A DNA stretch of 64,000 bases from Acidithiobacillus sp. AMEEHan. GTDB taxonomy: Bacteria; Pseudomonadota; Gammaproteobacteria; Acidithiobacillales; Acidithiobacillaceae. The DNA lies in NCBI RefSeq assembly GCF_030996345.1, contig NZ_CP118747.1, forward strand, positions 1,176,001-1,240,000, read 5' to 3'. Below, in pieces: positions 62,378 to 64,000 of the stretch. Position 1 is the first letter of the stretch. Every line of letters begins with the position of its first letter. The translations under genes were made by a program, and so were the position numbers. Under the pieces are notes generated by a model. It was not told where the DNA came from. It was given only the letters and a program-made list of their open reading frames with translations, and did not search any database.

Positions 62378-63873
62378 TGATGCGTAAATCTGTCGAGTCC
62401 GTGGATGTCCTACTGATTCTTGAAGGGACTTTTCCCTACGTCCGCGGCGGAGTCTCGTCTTGGGTGAATCGAATGATGCAAGGGTTCCCTGAACACCGTT
62501 TCGGCATCATTTTTTTGGGAAGTGCCCGTGACGAATACACCGCCACGCCTTATGCATTGCCGGAGAACGTAGACTATTTTGCGGAATATTTTCTCCATGA
62601 CAATAACGAGCTTCCACCTAAAAAGGTTGAATTGGCGGCTAAGCGACCAGATTTGCAGTCGGTTGAAGTTGCCCATGAGCAAATGAAACAGTGTATCGCC
62701 GGCAAGCAAGAAGGGCTGGATCTTGCCGCTTATGCGAATAACTTCTCGATAAGTCAGCAGATTTTTTTGTATTCCGAATCAGTATGGCAGTATTTCCTTG
62801 CGCGCTATGCAGAGATCCCGGATCAGCCCCCCTTCGTCGATTATTTTTGGACGATTCGCGGTATGCATGCCCCCCTCTGGGTGATCCAGAATGCTGTGAA
62901 AAGGGCACCCCAGGCCAAGATCATGCATTGTCCCTCAACCGGTTATGCCGGCTATTTGGGGGCTCTACTCAGCTATCAGCAAGGTCGGCCGTTGCTCATT
63001 TCCGAGCATGGCATCTATACCAAGGAGCGCCGCATCGACTTGATGCTGGCTCGCTGGATCGAGGAAGACGAAGAATTCTTGCAGCGTGCCGGCCACATTC
63101 ATTATCTACGGCAGCTCTGGATCAATTTTTTTTCCCTGCTCGGTAAAATCACCTACAGCCAAGCCCATAAAATCATCAATCTGTACAGCGGCGTGATTCC
63201 GTTGCAGGTTGCCGATGGCGCCAGCCCCGATAAATTGTGCACGATTCCCAACGGGATTGCGGTAGAGAAGTTTGTCTCCTGTCGCCAAGACTATGCGGCG
63301 AGACAGGACGTTGTGGCATTGATAGGTCGCGTGGTCCCGATCAAGGATATCAAAACTTTTATCCGCACCGCTGCAGTCGCTCGCGACCAGGGGCGTAGCA
63401 CCCGTTTCTGGGTTGTTGGTCCCACGGAAGAAGACGAAGAGTACTTTGCGGAGTGTACGGTGTTGTTGCGTCACCTCCAACTGCAGGAGCAGGTGCAATT
63501 CTTGGGTTTTCGTGCCGTTACAGAGATATTGCAGGAAGCACGTCTCAGCGTATTGAGTTCCATCAGCGAGGGGTTGCCCTTGTCGATTCTTGAGAGTTTT
63601 GCTGCGGGCGTTCCCGTGGTCAGTACCGATGTAGGTTCCTGCCGGGAACTCATCCTCGGCACGAACGCCGATCATCCGCAGGCCGCAGGAAAGGTGGTAC
63701 CCATCGCAGATGCGCAGGCGATGGCGAAAGCAATATACGAACTCTTGGATAATCCCGCGGAGTGGCGGCGCTGTAGCGAGCAGGCGATCGCACGGGTAGA
63801 GAGTCAGTATCGCGAGGAGCAGATGTTTGCCGCATATCGACAGTTGTACGACCAGGCTATGGGAAGGAATTGA
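62374..63873 (+). CDS. pelF: Pel polysaccharide glycosyltransferase PelF
   Basis: Cytoplasmic GT4-family glycosyltransferase that builds the Pel chain from UDP-sugars. VDVLLILEGTFPYVRGGVSSWV is the PelF-type N-terminus and YSGVIPLQVADGASPDKLCTIPNGIAVEKF the linker. LIGRVVPIKDIKTFIRTA starts the second Rossmann domain and SSISEGLPLSILESFAAGVPVVSTDVG holds the E-x7-E nucleotide-sugar motif. 499 residues fits PelF. Three in-frame methionines make the start uncertain by two codons. Overlaps pelE by 4 nt; pelG follows 2 nt later. Confidence 0.93.
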   Translation: MMMRKSVESVDVLLILEGTFPYVRGGVSSWVNRMMQGFPEHRFGIIFLGSARDEYTATPYALPENVDYFAEYFLHDNNELPPKKVELAAKRPDLQSVEVAHEQMKQCIAGKQEGLDLAAYANNFSISQQIFLYSESVWQYFLARYAEIPDQPPFVDYFWTIRGMHAPLWVIQNAVKRAPQAKIMHCPSTGYAGYLGALLSYQQGRPLLISEHGIYTKERRIDLMLARWIEEDEEFLQRAGHIHYLRQLWINFFSLLGKITYSQAHKIINLYSGVIPLQVADGASPDKLCTIPNGIAVEKFVSCRQDYAARQDVVALIGRVVPIKDIKTFIRTAAVARDQGRSTRFWVVGPTEEDEEYFAECTVLLRHLQLQEQVQFLGFRAVTEILQEARLSVLSSISEGLPLSILESFAAGVPVVSTDVGSCRELILGTNADHPQAAGKVVPIADAQAMAKAIYELLDNPAEWRRCSEQAIARVESQYREEQMFAAYRQLYDQAMGRN

Positions 63874-63875
63874 CG

Positions 63876-64000
63876 ATGGCAGGCATTGGCTTTGAGTTGC
63901 GTCGTATTCTTCGCCGAAATAGCTACTTGGCGCTGATCGAGGCCTACGGCTACGCCGGCATTGTCTCATCCGGGCCATGGCTGCTATCGATTTTTGGAAT
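63876..64000 (+). CDS. pelG: Pel membrane protein PelG, 3'-truncated by window edge
   Basis: Only the first 41 residues are visible: MAGIGFELRRILRRNSYLAL, then IEAYGYAGIVSSGPWLLSIF. The AGIGFELR and SSGPWLLS motifs are typical of PelG, a multi-helix inner-membrane protein of the MATE/Wzx-like exporter fold that works with PelF. GGAAGG lies 8-9 nt before the ATG. The remainder is outside the window. Confidence 0.88.
   Translation, partial: MAGIGFELRRILRRNSYLALIEAYGYAGIVSSGPWLLSIFG

Overview
The window is dense, GC-rich chromosome from an acidophilic, autotrophic Gram-negative bacterium that most resembles Acidithiobacillus. The genus call rests on the combination of genes and on protein character, not on a database search. 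It includes a Calvin-cycle phosphoribulokinase, an outer membrane with lipid A/Kdo and Lol genes, a fungal-like proton-pumping P-type ATPase, copper-handling genes and a Pel exopolysaccharide operon. I see no rRNA, tRNA, CRISPR array, complete insertion sequence or phage.

Layout. 1-6.0 kb: amino-acid block alaC-hom-thrC, then an RpfE-like gene and recJ, tightly overlapping on the + strand. 6.0-8.0 kb: a sulfotransferase and a family 25 glycosyltransferase. 7.9-20.1 kb: metal/acid region with copA (behind a CueR-type promoter), an MFS transporter with a YdeP-like molybdopterin oxidoreductase, an OprC-like TonB copper receptor, a DUF3617 protein and a P3A proton ATPase. The only intergenic stretches over 300 bases lie here. 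20.5-35.0 kb: housekeeping run prfB (with programmed frameshift), lysS, lolC, lolD, a convergent DUF2062 gene, comEC, mscS, exbB, exbD, a DUF374 acyltransferase, a WaaA-like gene, lpxK, a Trm112-like gene, kdsB, ppa and a conserved unknown. 35.0-46.1 kb, minus strand: glgP, gpmI, envC, ctpA, a DJ-1 protein, a PpiC-type isomerase, clpS, clpA. 46.2-51.8 kb: rhodanese, PfkB/adenosine-kinase-like gene, an outer-membrane protein, then the methyl cycle metK - SAH riboswitch - ahcY - metF. 51.9-52.85 kb: phosphoribulokinase and a strong terminator. 52.9-64.0 kb: the pel operon pelA, three consecutive pelB-like genes, pelC, pelD, pelE, pelF and the start of pelG, cut by the window end.

How they work together. 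The copper genes pair an outer-membrane Cu receptor with an inner-membrane Cu exporter. MetK, AhcY, MetF and the adenosine-kinase-like protein cover SAM synthesis, SAH hydrolysis, methyl supply and adenosine removal, with an SAH-sensing RNA ahead of ahcY. The pel genes encode synthesis (PelF), c-di-GMP control (PelD), inner-membrane scaffold (PelE, PelG), periplasmic modification (PelA) and export (PelB parts, PelC).

Most noteworthy: PelB is encoded as three separate proteins, each with its own membrane or export signal and joined by ATGA/GTGA overlaps. Three genes (clpA, envC, metF) are each broken by what looks like one missing base in a G/C homopolymer, which more likely reflects assembly error than biology. 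The ComEC C-terminal domain lacks the usual metallo-beta-lactamase motif, and the gene in the waaA position is strongly diverged.
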